A DNA stretch of 64,000 nucleotides from Dyadobacter alkalitolerans DSM 23607. Its GTDB lineage: Bacteria; Bacteroidota; Bacteroidia; Cytophagales; Spirosomataceae. Positions within the stretch are counted from its first letter, which is position 1; each line of letters opens with the position of its first letter. Below, in pieces: positions 35,655-44,946 of this stretch. Below the pieces are notes generated by a model. It did not search any database and was not told the DNA's origin. It saw nothing but the letters and a program-made list of their open reading frames with translations. Made by a program: the position numbers and the translations under genes. Where the stretch lies: the NCBI RefSeq assembly GCF_000428845.1, contig NZ_AUAS01000003.1, forward strand, positions 186,001 through 250,000, read 5' to 3'.

Positions 35655-36596
35655 TTATTCCGGATCAGCTGCCATAGCCGGCTTTCGTTTTGCCAGTGAA
35701 ACCATAATCCCTCCCGCCACGATCAGCAACATGCCTGCGAACATAGAGAATGAAGGAATGGCCTCTCCCATGAAAAAACCGATCAGAACGGAGAACAGAA
35801 TATTGGAATAACCAATGGCAGCAACGCGACCGGCTTTGTCAAATGTGAAAGATTGCGTCAACATTCTCTGACCTATGAGCGCCGTCAATCCGAGCGCCAG
35901 AAAGCCAAGCCATTGCGAAATGTGAGTTGGCCAGGTGAAGGTGCCAATGAGGAAATCCAGATTTTCCATAGGATAGTAAGTCCCGACGAGCATGGAAATA
36001 ATGGGCATCACAATGCCGCTCAACATAAAAGAAAGGATGATAGCGCGTGAGTCATAAACAACACCTAACTGCCTGATTGACAAATAAGAAATTGCTGTTA
36101 ACAATGCATTGCCGAGTCCTAAGGCATTGTCCCGCAGCGAAATGGAAAGGTCTGGTCGGAAAACGAACAGGATGCCGGTAAAGCCAACAAAAATAGCGGC
36201 CCACTCACGGGAATTGAGCGTTTCGCCGATCAGCAGCCAGGATAGCAATGCGAGGAAAATGGGATAAGTGTATTGGTATGTGGAGGCGCGGCCCAGCCCC
36301 AATGTTTGTATCGCATAAAAAAGCATATACAACGACAATGTGCCAACAACGCCGCGAAAAATAAGCAGCCCCAGTTTACCTCCCTGCTGCCGCACGGGAC
36401 GTCGCCAAATGCTGGTGACCACAAACACAACACCTACAATGTTCCGGAAAAATACAAGCTGTACAATGTGGAAATCACGGCCGAGCCACTTGGAAATTGC
36501 AGACGTGAGCGAAAAGAAAAATGCCGCGCCGAGCATCAGATAAATGCCTTTTTGCGAAGAAATTGGAGTCAGATTTTGAGCAGGAGCAGCCAACAA
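35655..36596 (-). CDS. EamA-family (DMT) transporter
   Basis: A 313-aa inner-membrane protein with about ten helices in two five-helix repeats, as in EamA drug/metabolite transporters. Typical blocks are GAAFFFSLTSAISKWLG, FRNIVGVVFVVTSI and ALIGQRMLTQSFTFDKAGRVAAIGYSNILFSVLIG. The substrate is unknown. The start is probably the TTG at 36596, because the next ATG (36536) would remove KGIYL before the first helix; an in-frame stop lies just upstream. The gene is divergent from the cobalamin riboswitch transcript. Confidence 0.87.
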   Translation of the reverse strand: MLAAPAQNLTPISSQKGIYLMLGAAFFFSLTSAISKWLGRDFHIVQLVFFRNIVGVVFVVTSIWRRPVRQQGGKLGLLIFRGVVGTLSLYMLFYAIQTLGLGRASTYQYTYPIFLALLSWLLIGETLNSREWAAIFVGFTGILFVFRPDLSISLRDNALGLGNALLTAISYLSIRQLGVVYDSRAIILSFMLSGIVMPIISMLVGTYYPMENLDFLIGTFTWPTHISQWLGFLALGLTALIGQRMLTQSFTFDKAGRVAAIGYSNILFSVLIGFFMGEAIPSFSMFAGMLLIVAGGIMVSLAKRKPAMAADPE

Positions 36597-36679
36597 TGAT
36601 CAGGATTTTGGCCAAAGATAAAGCATATCGTACAGAAGATAAAGGATATGTTACCGCGTCGGAAATCCGGTCAATTCGC

Positions 36680-36687
36680 TACCTTTG
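36680..36687 (+). promoter_or_regulatory. -7 box TACCTTTG of the riboswitch transcript
   Basis: A perfect TAnnTTTG match lies about 30 bases before the first conserved riboswitch element, which places transcription start near 36694. No clear -33 TTG is visible. Confidence 0.5.
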
Positions 36688-36714
36688 CACCTTTGGCGCC
36701 GAAAACCGCTTCAA

Positions 36715-36866
36715 TGCGGCATGAAGGCTTAATAGGGAATTCCGTTAAACCGGAAGCTGTCCCCGCAACTGTGAGTCTGTTTATATTGATCCAATCCCCT
36801 ATGCCACTGTTCCTCGAACGGGAAGGCCACGGATCAAAAGGACGAGCCAGGAGACCTGCCAGAAAT
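36715..36866 (+). ncRNA. Cobalamin riboswitch
   Basis: The conserved cobalamin aptamer elements occur in the right order: TTAATAGGGAA near 36729, the CCGGAAGC segment, CCCCGCAACTGT (36761-36772), GCCACTG (36803-36809), GGGAAGGC (36820-36827) and the B12 box AGCCAGGAGACCTGCC (36845-36860). The element lies in the leader of the TonB-receptor gene that follows, which should thus be repressed by cobalamin. A hairpin with GGAGGA in its loop follows at 36880-36902. Confidence 0.95.
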
Positions 36867-36879
36867 TGATCCATCACAT

Positions 36880-36902
36880 TTTGTTTTCGGAGGAAAAACA
36901 AA
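36880..36902 (+). promoter_or_regulatory. Possible riboswitch expression-platform hairpin
   Basis: TTTGTTTT (36880-36887) pairs perfectly with AAAACAAA (36895-36902), with GGAGGA-containing bases in a seven-base loop. It lies between the aptamer and the GTG start at 36931. It may be an accessibility switch or simply an AU-rich hairpin. Confidence 0.35.
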
Positions 36903-36930
36903 GCTGATAACGCTACATATTTGACACCAG

Positions 36931-38847
36931 GTGATTATTGACCGGAAGTTTTTTTTGGCTTTGACCATTGCCACATGGCTTTTCCGTCCGGAAATGCTCG
37001 TTGCGCAGTCGGATAGCATTCGCCTGGAACCTGTTATCGTAAAGGGTTTTGTTCCTGAAAAATTCATGAGCGGGCTTAAAATCCAAAAGTTCGATTCAGC
37101 GTCTTTGAATCTTTTTCGCTTCCAGAATATCAGCGAGCTGCTTTCGCTTTACACGCCGATTGCATTCAAAAATTACGGCCCCGGTCAGCTTAATACGGCT
37201 TCTTTCCGCGGAACGTCGGCTAACCATACCGCTGTGTTATGGAATGGCTTGAACATTAATTCTCCTATCCTTGGCCAGACAGATTATTCAACCATCCCTG
37301 TTACCGGTTTTGATCAGCTTTCTGTCCAATATGGCTCTGCTGCCAGTATTGTCGGCAGTGATGCCGTGGGTGGGAGTATTTTGCTGGGAAGCGCTCCATC
37401 GACCCAGCCTTTGCAGCTTTCAATCGGCCGGCAGCAGGAAAGTTTTAATAACCATCAGACCCAGGTTACAGCCCGCTATGCGGCGGTGATCAGTGCTCAG
37501 TGGAGCTTTTCAGGCAAGACAAATTTGTATGACGGTCGTATGAACAACGATTTTCCATACACCGAGCGAAATCAATATACTGTTTTGCCGTCCACTTCTT
37601 TCCAGCGCGGTCTGGTGCAGGATTTGTTTTTCAATTCAAAAAACGATCATCAGATTTCGGCGCATGTGTGGCTAACCCGCAACCGGCTGACGTTAACACC
37701 GGAAGACAAAGCTGGCCGCGAACTGACTTTAACGGAGGCTTACAGGACCATGTTAAGCTATCAATTTAAAGACTTCACAATCCGCACTGCGTGGGTGAGA
37801 GACATTATCGATTATGCTAAAGGCGATTATAGTCAGCTGGACCATGCAGTAACAGACAAGTTTTCCAACCGTGTTGAACGCGATTTTCAATTCAATGCAT
37901 TTCAAATTAAAGCAGGAGGCGAATGGGCACATTACCGCGCGCAGGTGGCTGGCTATGACAAAGCATTGGTGACAGAAAACAGAGGTGACATTTTTTTGTT
38001 AACGCGCTGGCAGGCAACCGCCCGACTCGTAGTTTCTGCGAATTTAAGGCAGGCATTTGTAACGAAATTTGATCCGCCATTCACGCCTTCATTAGGAGCA
38101 GAATATTTTTTAGTCCAAAAAGAAACCTATAATCTGAAATTAAAAGGCTCAATAGGAAGAAGTTACCGCGTGCCTACATTGAATGAACGCTTCTGGAAAG
38201 AACTCGGAAACCCGGATATCAGGCCGGAAAACGGGTGGAACAAAGAAGTTGGCCTCGAACAAAACATTGTTATAGATGCTAACCAAACATTTTCAGCTTC
38301 CCTGACGGCATATCACAACCGCATTAAGGACTGGACTTATTGGAATCCTACGCAAAGTTACCGTGTAGAAAACTTGCAGCAAGTGCTGGCGCGTGGAATT
38401 GAAGCGCTGGCCGGGTGGCGATATCAGATAAACGATTGGAAATCAGGAATTAACCTTGGATATGCGCTGAATAAAAGCGCTCAGGAAAAGGCTTATGATG
38501 CCTATTCCTCGGATATTATCAGCAAGCAGCTTGTATTTGTGCCGATGCATTCAGGGAATTTGAATGCATTTATCCAATATAAAAATACGAGGCTCACAGG
38601 TCAGGCGCAGATGATCAGCAAGCGTTTCAGCACGTTTGACAATACACAATTTTTAGAAGGATATACGCTCTCAAATTTGCTGGCGGAACATACTTTTGTC
38701 TGGGATAAAATAAAAATGCGGTTGCAGGGACAGATCAATAATCTTGCAAACACGTTTTATCTAAATGTAAGAAACAATGCAATGCCTGGCAGAAGCTTTG
38801 CATTAAGTTTAACTTTAATTTATGACCCGCCACATTCTGTAAAGTAA
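36931..38847 (+). CDS. btuB: TonB-dependent outer-membrane receptor, BtuB-like
   Basis: A 638-aa receptor: signal peptide (residues 1-25, ending MLVAQ), a plug domain (about 30-145, with the TonB-box-like SIRLEPVIVKG and FRGTSANHTAVLWNGLNINSP and SIVGSDAVGGSILLGS), and a 22-strand beta barrel ending in an aromatic-rich C-terminus. Control by a cobalamin riboswitch and adjacency to a BtuG-like lipoprotein identify the likely ligand as vitamin B12 or another corrinoid. The start is GTG at 36931; an in-frame stop lies three codons upstream. It is smaller than most Bacteroidota receptors and lacks the N-terminal carboxypeptidase-like domain of SusC proteins. Confidence 0.9.
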   Translation: MIIDRKFFLALTIATWLFRPEMLVAQSDSIRLEPVIVKGFVPEKFMSGLKIQKFDSASLNLFRFQNISELLSLYTPIAFKNYGPGQLNTASFRGTSANHTAVLWNGLNINSPILGQTDYSTIPVTGFDQLSVQYGSAASIVGSDAVGGSILLGSAPSTQPLQLSIGRQQESFNNHQTQVTARYAAVISAQWSFSGKTNLYDGRMNNDFPYTERNQYTVLPSTSFQRGLVQDLFFNSKNDHQISAHVWLTRNRLTLTPEDKAGRELTLTEAYRTMLSYQFKDFTIRTAWVRDIIDYAKGDYSQLDHAVTDKFSNRVERDFQFNAFQIKAGGEWAHYRAQVAGYDKALVTENRGDIFLLTRWQATARLVVSANLRQAFVTKFDPPFTPSLGAEYFLVQKETYNLKLKGSIGRSYRVPTLNERFWKELGNPDIRPENGWNKEVGLEQNIVIDANQTFSASLTAYHNRIKDWTYWNPTQSYRVENLQQVLARGIEALAGWRYQINDWKSGINLGYALNKSAQEKAYDAYSSDIISKQLVFVPMHSGNLNAFIQYKNTRLTGQAQMISKRFSTFDNTQFLEGYTLSNLLAEHTFVWDKIKMRLQGQINNLANTFYLNVRNNAMPGRSFALSLTLIYDPPHSVK

Positions 38848-38897
38848 TCTCTTACAATAGGTATGTGGCAAAAACTTTACAACTAATAAAGCAAAAA

Positions 38898-39980
38898 ATG
38901 AAAAAACAGTTATTCAGATTAGCATCTCTTACCTCTTTGTCTCTTTTCGCATGGTCGTGTAACCAAAGCGACCCAGCTCCGAAGGGAGATTATATCCAGG
39001 GCGTATTCGTGGTGAATGAAGGGAATTTCTCTCAAAATAACGGAGCGATCTCGTTCTTTACCAGAGAACAAACCACTGCGGAGATTGACATTTTCAACAC
39101 GGCAAACGGAACTACATTGAAAGGCGGCGTGCAGGATTATGTGGCCCTGGACGCAACCGGGATCATTCTTGTGGACAATATGTCTGCCGGCCAGGATAAG
39201 GTTGAGATTGTCAACAGCAACACTTTCCAGAGAATTGCGACCATCGGCGCCCCGGAAATTGAGAATCCGCGGGAAGTGGTTTTTGGGTCCAACAACAAAG
39301 CATATGTGTCTTGCTGGGGAACCAATGCCGATTTTAAATTTACGACCGGTTATGTAGCTGTTGTTGATTTAGTTACCAATAAAGTGGTTGACCAAATCGA
39401 GATCACATCGGGCGGACCGGAAAATCTGGTTTTGAATAACGGCAAGTTGTTTGTGGGAACGGTTTCTTATGGCGGTGGTACAACATTGACAGTGATCAAT
39501 ACGACCACAAACGCAATTGATAAATCAATTGCGTTTGAAAATGCGCCAAATCCGATCGGGATTGATGCGGATGGAAAACTTTGGGTAAATGATGGCATTA
39601 AGGTCATTAAAATGAACCCCGATTCTTACAATGTAGACGCTACATTATCATTGGGAAGCGATGCAACCAAATCTGCATCCAACTTTGCTTTCAGCCCGGA
39701 TAAGAGAACGGTTTTCTTTGTCCTGTCATACTTTGATGCTGCCGGCGAACATGGAGGCACTTATAAATTCGGCATTAGCGACGCACAGGTGAATGTTACG
39801 ACGCCATTAATCAAGAGAATTTTCACAGGTTTGGCAGTTGATCCTACGCAAGGGCTTTTGTATGCAGGTGTAACGCCTTCGTTCGCGCAGGCAGGTTATG
39901 CGCTCCGTTACCGCGCAGACGGATCACTTGTTGATTCAGTAAAAGTGAATGTTGCGCCCACAGGCTTCTTCTTCAAATAA
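38898..39980 (+). CDS. BtuG-like surface lipoprotein (YncE/DUF5074 propeller)
   Basis: A 360-aa lipoprotein. The signal peptide ends in the lipobox LFAWSC (Cys near residue 20), followed by a seven-bladed propeller-like repeat protein of the DUF5074/YncE type: GVFVVNEGNFSQNNGAISFF, VALDATGIILVDN, VFGSNNKAYVSCW, NKLVVDLVTNKVVDQI-like and GPENLVLNNGKLFVGT. In Bacteroides, BtuG is such a surface lipoprotein that captures cobalamin and caps BtuB. Its position 50 bases after a BtuB-like gene supports the same role here. The start MKK at 38898 gives the expected lipoprotein signal. A bidirectional terminator follows. Confidence 0.82.
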   Translation: MKKQLFRLASLTSLSLFAWSCNQSDPAPKGDYIQGVFVVNEGNFSQNNGAISFFTREQTTAEIDIFNTANGTTLKGGVQDYVALDATGIILVDNMSAGQDKVEIVNSNTFQRIATIGAPEIENPREVVFGSNNKAYVSCWGTNADFKFTTGYVAVVDLVTNKVVDQIEITSGGPENLVLNNGKLFVGTVSYGGGTTLTVINTTTNAIDKSIAFENAPNPIGIDADGKLWVNDGIKVIKMNPDSYNVDATLSLGSDATKSASNFAFSPDKRTVFFVLSYFDAAGEHGGTYKFGISDAQVNVTTPLIKRIFTGLAVDPTQGLLYAGVTPSFAQAGYALRYRADGSLVDSVKVNVAPTGFFFK

Positions 39981-40004
39981 CAGAAGGCATATTCATCACA
40001 AACG

Positions 40005-40034
40005 AAAAAAGTCTCCTTCGCGGGAGACTTTTTT
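40005..40034. terminator. Bidirectional intrinsic terminator
   Basis: GTCTCC (40011-40016) pairs with GGAGAC (40023-40028) and is extended by A6 and T6 on the two sides (40005-40010, 40029-40034), with a six-base loop. It separates the converging BtuG-like gene and TPR gene and can serve both. Confidence 0.85.
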
Positions 40035-40054
40035 ATGTATATGAAGTTGGAATC

Positions 40055-40795
40055 CTATTTAAAGAAACCTTGCGGATCTGGCTTCCTGGCTTTTAGAAGC
40101 TCCACAAAATCAAGGTTCATCTGGTTAAAATCGAGCGATCTTCCTTTATGCAAATGCTCCCACGATTTATCAAGATCATTGAGATTATAATGTAACAAAG
40201 CCAGGTTGTATTGGCCTAATGCATAAGTAGAATCTATTGCAGTGGCCCTGTTAAGCAGTTCGGCTGCTTCATCCAGTTCTTCCTTTCGGCTTGTTATCGC
40301 GTATAATTTCAGATCAACGGTTGACAAATCGACAAGCAGCGGCACGTTTTCACCCTGCAAACCAATTCCCCGGCTTAGCATTCTCTTGGCCTCCACCCAG
40401 TTCTCGCGCTGGTAGGAAATAACGCCCAGACCCCAATATGCTTCTACATTTTTATCATTGAGTAAATGCGCGAGATTGAAGCGATAGCAAGCCGTATCCA
40501 ATGCTCCTTCCTGCAAATATTCCCAGGCACGCGCGGTGAAAAAGCTGCTCGCCTCAGCGCGACTTGTAAATGACTTGTCGCATTCACTCAAAAAACGGAT
40601 TTCCTCGTCAATTTGATCAGAGGTTTTGCTGACTTCCCCAAAAAGCGGAAGCACGCGTCTTTCTTTTAAATCTAAGGGCTTTTTTTGGGCAAGGTTCGTA
40701 TCTGTATTCGGTCCGGCACTCGCGAGATGGGTGTTTTGTGCAAGGCCAAATACTGGGATAAGAATAGCAAGCCAAATAACAACGGACTCTTTCAT
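40055..40795 (-). CDS. Exported TPR-repeat protein
   Basis: A 246-aa protein with a signal peptide (MKESVVIWLAILIPVFGLAQ) and at least three TPR-like helix pairs: ACYRFNLAHLLNDKNVEAYWGLGVI, a middle repeat around EAKRMLSRGIGLQ, and ALGQYNLALLHYNLNDLDKSWEHLHKG. TPR domains make scaffolds for protein contacts. The role is unknown. The start at 40795 is preferred over an upstream TTG because it begins the signal peptide. It is the last gene of a minus-strand run with the helicase and valS, and ends at the shared terminator. Confidence 0.82.
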   Translation of the reverse strand: MKESVVIWLAILIPVFGLAQNTHLASAGPNTDTNLAQKKPLDLKERRVLPLFGEVSKTSDQIDEEIRFLSECDKSFTSRAEASSFFTARAWEYLQEGALDTACYRFNLAHLLNDKNVEAYWGLGVISYQRENWVEAKRMLSRGIGLQGENVPLLVDLSTVDLKLYAITSRKEELDEAAELLNRATAIDSTYALGQYNLALLHYNLNDLDKSWEHLHKGRSLDFNQMNLDFVELLKARKPDPQGFFK

Positions 40796-40864
40796 AGGTG
40801 ACTTTAATAGAGAAACAGGTTTTCTATTGTCCAAGTTAAACGGTTTTATCTAAATAGTATTGCA

Positions 40865-42202
40865 TTATTTCCGTTTACTTCTTCCGGATGAATTACGACG
40901 GTTTGCCCCTCCTTTATTGGGTTGTTTTTGCGCCGGGCGATACGTTTTTTTCTTCTCGTGAAAGGCTCCCAAAAACGTCGGATCTTCCTTTCTTTTTTGG
41001 TTATCTATCTCCCTCAGCATGTCCTGGCGTTCTGTAACGGGCGTTGAAGCGATTTCCAGATCCTCAGGCAACTCCATCCGTGGGATTTCCATGCGGATCA
41101 TTTTTTCGATTTTCCGGATGTGATATTCGTCGGCCAAGGTCATGAATGTGATGGCCTGTCCAATGCGGTTTGCACGGCCCGTTCTGCCGATCCGGTGCAC
41201 GTAATCTTCGTAAATCAGCGGAACGTCGAAATTGATGACGTGGCTTACTTCCGTGATGTCGATGCCCCGCGCTACCACGTCCGTTGCCACCATTACGCGC
41301 ACGGAGCCTTCCTTGAATGCTTCCATAGCATTAGTCCGTGTGTTCTGTCCTTTGTTGGCATGGATTACTTTCAATTCGTCCTCACGCACCACCCTATCGA
41401 GCAGATTTTGATGGACCAATCCGGCAACTTCCCGACTTCTGGTAAAAATCAGGACGCGGTTGAATGCTTCCCGGTCTTGCAGTAAATGGGTCAGAAGATT
41501 AATTTTCGTGCGGAAGTTGGGCAACTCGTAAATGGACTGGGAAACCATTTCGGCCGTCGTGGCCTGAGGTGTTACTTCAATGCGAGTTGGGAATTCGAGA
41601 AATTCGAAAGACAGCCTTTCCACCTTCTCCGAGAATGTGGCTGAAAAAAGCATGTTCTGCCTTTTTGTGGGAATGATTTCGAGCAATTTCCGGATCTGCG
41701 GCATGAAGCCCATGTCCATCATCTTGTCGGCTTCGTCCAGGATCATCACATTCAAATGCTTGACAATGACCTCTTCCTGAAAATAAAGATCCATAAAACG
41801 GCCCGGCGTAGCCACAATGATGTCAACGCCTTTGCGGATCGCTTCGATCTGTGCCTTGGCTCCTACTCCACCGAAAAGCACAACTGTACGGATGTCGGTG
41901 TATTTGCTCAGCTGCGCGATGGCTTCTGAAATCTGCATGGCCAGCTCGCGCGTAGGAGCCATAATTAATGCCCGGGCGTGCTCGCCCTGGGCATATTTGA
42001 TCCGCATTAAGAGCGGCAATGTATAGGCGGCGGTTTTGCCTGTGCCTGTTTGGGCTATGCCCAGAATGTCCTGTCCGGATAAAGCGAGCGGGATGGCCTG
42101 TTCCTGAATGGGCGTTGGCTCAGTGTATCCCGCTTCTTCAATGGCATTGAGTAATTGACGGTTAAGCTTGAATTGCTCAAATTTGTTTTGCGTAGTCTGC
42201 AT
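40865..42202 (-). CDS. DEAD-box RNA helicase
   Basis: A 445-aa DEAD-box helicase with motif I AQTGTGKTAAYTLP, motif II (DEAD) MILDEADKMMDMGF, motif III FSATF, and motif VI HRIGRTGR. The Q motif, AIEEAGYTEPTPIQEQAIP, is near residue 20. The C-terminal tail (RPAQKQPNKGGANRRNSSGRSKRK) is basic and likely binds RNA. It remodels RNA or ribonucleoprotein in the cytoplasm, RhlE/CshA-like. It lies 24 bases after valS. Confidence 0.95.
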   Translation of the reverse strand: MQTTQNKFEQFKLNRQLLNAIEEAGYTEPTPIQEQAIPLALSGQDILGIAQTGTGKTAAYTLPLLMRIKYAQGEHARALIMAPTRELAMQISEAIAQLSKYTDIRTVVLFGGVGAKAQIEAIRKGVDIIVATPGRFMDLYFQEEVIVKHLNVMILDEADKMMDMGFMPQIRKLLEIIPTKRQNMLFSATFSEKVERLSFEFLEFPTRIEVTPQATTAEMVSQSIYELPNFRTKINLLTHLLQDREAFNRVLIFTRSREVAGLVHQNLLDRVVREDELKVIHANKGQNTRTNAMEAFKEGSVRVMVATDVVARGIDITEVSHVINFDVPLIYEDYVHRIGRTGRANRIGQAITFMTLADEYHIRKIEKMIRMEIPRMELPEDLEIASTPVTERQDMLREIDNQKRKEDPTFLGAFHEKKKTYRPAQKQPNKGGANRRNSSGRSKRK

Positions 42203-42226
42203 CGCGCAAAGGTACGAAAACTACCA

Positions 42227-44869
42227 CTAACCCAACCTTACAAGCGCTTCTTTCAATGTTTCCAGCTTGGCTTCGGCATCCGCCTGCTTTTGGCGCTCCT
42301 TCTCCACAATGTCGCCTTTTGCATTTTGGACAAAGCGCTCATTGGATAACTTCTTGATCACCGAATCCAGAAAACCTTGCGTGTATTCCAATTCACGTTG
42401 CAGGTTTTCACGCTCTGTTTCCACATCAAGCTCATCCGCCAGGTTTACAAAAAACTCATCCGATTTCACCCGGAATGCAGTTCCTTCACCTTCGTCGGTC
42501 ACATAGCCAATGTTCTCAACATTCGCCAGTTTTAGTATTAATGGCTCTAATCCCGAGTAACGCGCCTGGTTATCCGTGCGTATAGAAAGAGGAAGCGCGA
42601 TTTTTGGACTGATATTCTTTGCATTTCTCAAATTCCGGATTGAAGATATCACTTCAAAAAGCACTTCAAAATCATTCAAAAGCGACTGATCAATGTTGCC
42701 GGCTTGCGGGAATGGGGCAATGCAGATCGAATCCTTTTCTTTTCTTTCAATAATATTTTGCCAGATTTCTTCTGAAATAAATGGCATGAACGGATGCAAA
42801 AGGCGCATTAAACGGTCGAAGAATTCCAATGTTGCGTCGTAAGTCTGCTTATCGATCGGCTGCTCGAAGCCAGGCTTGATCATTTCCAGATATTGCGCGC
42901 AGAAATCGTCCCAGATTAGTTTATAAACCGAGTTAAGGGCATCCGAAATGCGGAATTTGGAGAAATGATCCTGCACTTCCAGAATCGTCTGGTTCAGTTT
43001 GCTTTCAAACCATTGGATCGCCAGTTGCGAACCCGCGGGCGCTGGTAAGCTGTCGGAAACCTGGAAACCTTCAACCAAACGGAACGCATTCCATATTTTA
43101 TTACCGAAATTCCTTCCTTGCTCAACCAATTTGTCATCATAAGGAAGGTCGTTACCAGCCTGTGAGCTGAAAAGCATGCCTGTACGAATGCTATCAGCGC
43201 CATATTGGTTGATCAGATCGATCGGATCGGGCGAGTTACCAAGTGATTTGGACATTTTCCGTCCTTGCTTATCCCGTACAATTCCGGTGAGATAAACATT
43301 CTTAAACGGATACTGTCCTTTGTATTCATAACCTGCAATAATCATCCGCGCCACCCAGAAAAAAAGAATTTCGGGTGCAGTAACGAGGTCATTAGTAGGA
43401 TAATAATAGTTAATGTCCGCATTATCCGGCTCCTTAATACCGTTGAAAACCGTGATCGGCCACAACCAGGCTGAAAACCAGGTGTCGAGAACGTCCGGGT
43501 CCTGCTCAATGTCCTCTTCGGTCAATGCAAAAAGCTGGTAATCCATTTGTGCTTTCCGCAATGCTTCCCTTTTGTTTTTGGCAATGATCATCGTTCCGTC
43601 TTTCAAATAATAAGCCGGAATGCGGTGGCCCCACCACAGCTGACGACTGATATTCCAATCATGAACATTCTCCATCCAGTGCCGATACGTGTTCTTGAAC
43701 TTGGCAGGAATCAACTGCACCGTGTCATTCATGACATTTTCCAATGCCGGCTTGCTGATTTTATCCATTTTCAAAAACCACTGCTCCGAAAGCCGCGGCT
43801 CAATCACCGAATTGGTCCGCTCGGAATGGCCTACATTGGATTTATATTCTTCTGTCTTCACCAGGTTACCCGATTCTTCCAGCAGCTTAATGATCTTTTT
43901 ACGCGCTGCAAACCGGTCTTCACCCACCAAAATCTCCGCTTTCTCATTCAATGTGCCATCTTCATTCAGGAGATCGATAACTGGCAGATCATGTCTTTTG
44001 CCTAACACATAATCATTCGCATCGTGCGCAGGTGTTACTTTCAGACAGCCAGTTCCGAATTCCATTTCCACATATTCGTCGGCAATGATCGGGATGGAGC
44101 GATTGATCAGCGGGATAGCAACTTGTTTCCCTATTAAATGTTTGTAACGCTCGTCGTGCGGGTTCACACAAATCGCCACGTCGGCCATGATCGTCTCGGG
44201 ACGCGTTGTCGCTACGATCATCGCTTCGTCCGTAAGTGCCTCGCCAATTTCATCTACAAGGGGATATTTCAGGTAAACCAATTTTTGATTCACCTCCTTC
44301 ATGATCACTTCTTCATCCGAGACCGTCGTCCGTGCCTGCGGGTCCCAGTTCACCATGCGGTGGCCGCGGTAAATGTCTCCTTTATTATAGAGGTCGATAA
44401 AAACGTCGATAACCGAATCGTACAAATCAGGCTCCATCGTGAAGCGCGTGCGGTCCCAGTCGCAGGAAGCGCCCAGCTTGCGCAATTGTTGGAGGATGAT
44501 GCCGCCATATTTGTGCGTCCATTCCCAGCAATATTCTAAAAACTCGTCGCGGGTAAGGTCACGTTTGTTGATGCCGCGTTCCTTGAGCATCGCAACCACT
44601 TTGGCCTCCGTTGCAATGGATGCGTGATCCGTTCCCGGCACCCAGCAAGCTTCCTTGCCTTCCATGCGGGCCTTCCGGATCAGGATATCCTGGATCGTAT
44701 TATTGAGCATATGCCCCATATGCAGCACGCCCGTGACGTTTGGGGGAGGAATTACGATTGAGTAAGGTTCCTTATCAGGATTTGGTTTTGAATTGAAGAA
44801 CTTGTTTTCAATCCAGTAGGAGTACCATTTATCCTCTATTTCCTGGGGGGCATATGTTTTGGAAATCAT
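42227..44869 (-). CDS. valS: Valyl-tRNA synthetase
   Basis: An 880-aa class I aminoacyl-tRNA synthetase. The HIGH-type motif is HMGH at residues 50-53 in PPPNVTGVLHMGHM, and KMSKS is at 538-542. The editing domain lies between (about 190-330), and the C-terminal tail is a coiled coil (RENLQRELEYTQG... with KQKQADAEAKLE). It charges tRNA-Val in the cytoplasm. The start at 44869 is preferred over an ATG 13 codons upstream because the family begins with this short segment. It is on the same strand as the sensor kinase, 77 bases downstream of it. Confidence 0.97.
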   Translation of the reverse strand: MISKTYAPQEIEDKWYSYWIENKFFNSKPNPDKEPYSIVIPPPNVTGVLHMGHMLNNTIQDILIRKARMEGKEACWVPGTDHASIATEAKVVAMLKERGINKRDLTRDEFLEYCWEWTHKYGGIILQQLRKLGASCDWDRTRFTMEPDLYDSVIDVFIDLYNKGDIYRGHRMVNWDPQARTTVSDEEVIMKEVNQKLVYLKYPLVDEIGEALTDEAMIVATTRPETIMADVAICVNPHDERYKHLIGKQVAIPLINRSIPIIADEYVEMEFGTGCLKVTPAHDANDYVLGKRHDLPVIDLLNEDGTLNEKAEILVGEDRFAARKKIIKLLEESGNLVKTEEYKSNVGHSERTNSVIEPRLSEQWFLKMDKISKPALENVMNDTVQLIPAKFKNTYRHWMENVHDWNISRQLWWGHRIPAYYLKDGTMIIAKNKREALRKAQMDYQLFALTEEDIEQDPDVLDTWFSAWLWPITVFNGIKEPDNADINYYYPTNDLVTAPEILFFWVARMIIAGYEYKGQYPFKNVYLTGIVRDKQGRKMSKSLGNSPDPIDLINQYGADSIRTGMLFSSQAGNDLPYDDKLVEQGRNFGNKIWNAFRLVEGFQVSDSLPAPAGSQLAIQWFESKLNQTILEVQDHFSKFRISDALNSVYKLIWDDFCAQYLEMIKPGFEQPIDKQTYDATLEFFDRLMRLLHPFMPFISEEIWQNIIERKEKDSICIAPFPQAGNIDQSLLNDFEVLFEVISSIRNLRNAKNISPKIALPLSIRTDNQARYSGLEPLILKLANVENIGYVTDEGEGTAFRVKSDEFFVNLADELDVETERENLQRELEYTQGFLDSVIKKLSNERFVQNAKGDIVEKERQKQADAEAKLETLKEALVRLG

Positions 44870-44946
44870 TGTATAATCTGAAATTTCCCGCAAACCGCGG
44901 TTGGTCATCTAAAAAGATGGCAAGTTAGGCGTTGCCGACGAAATTT

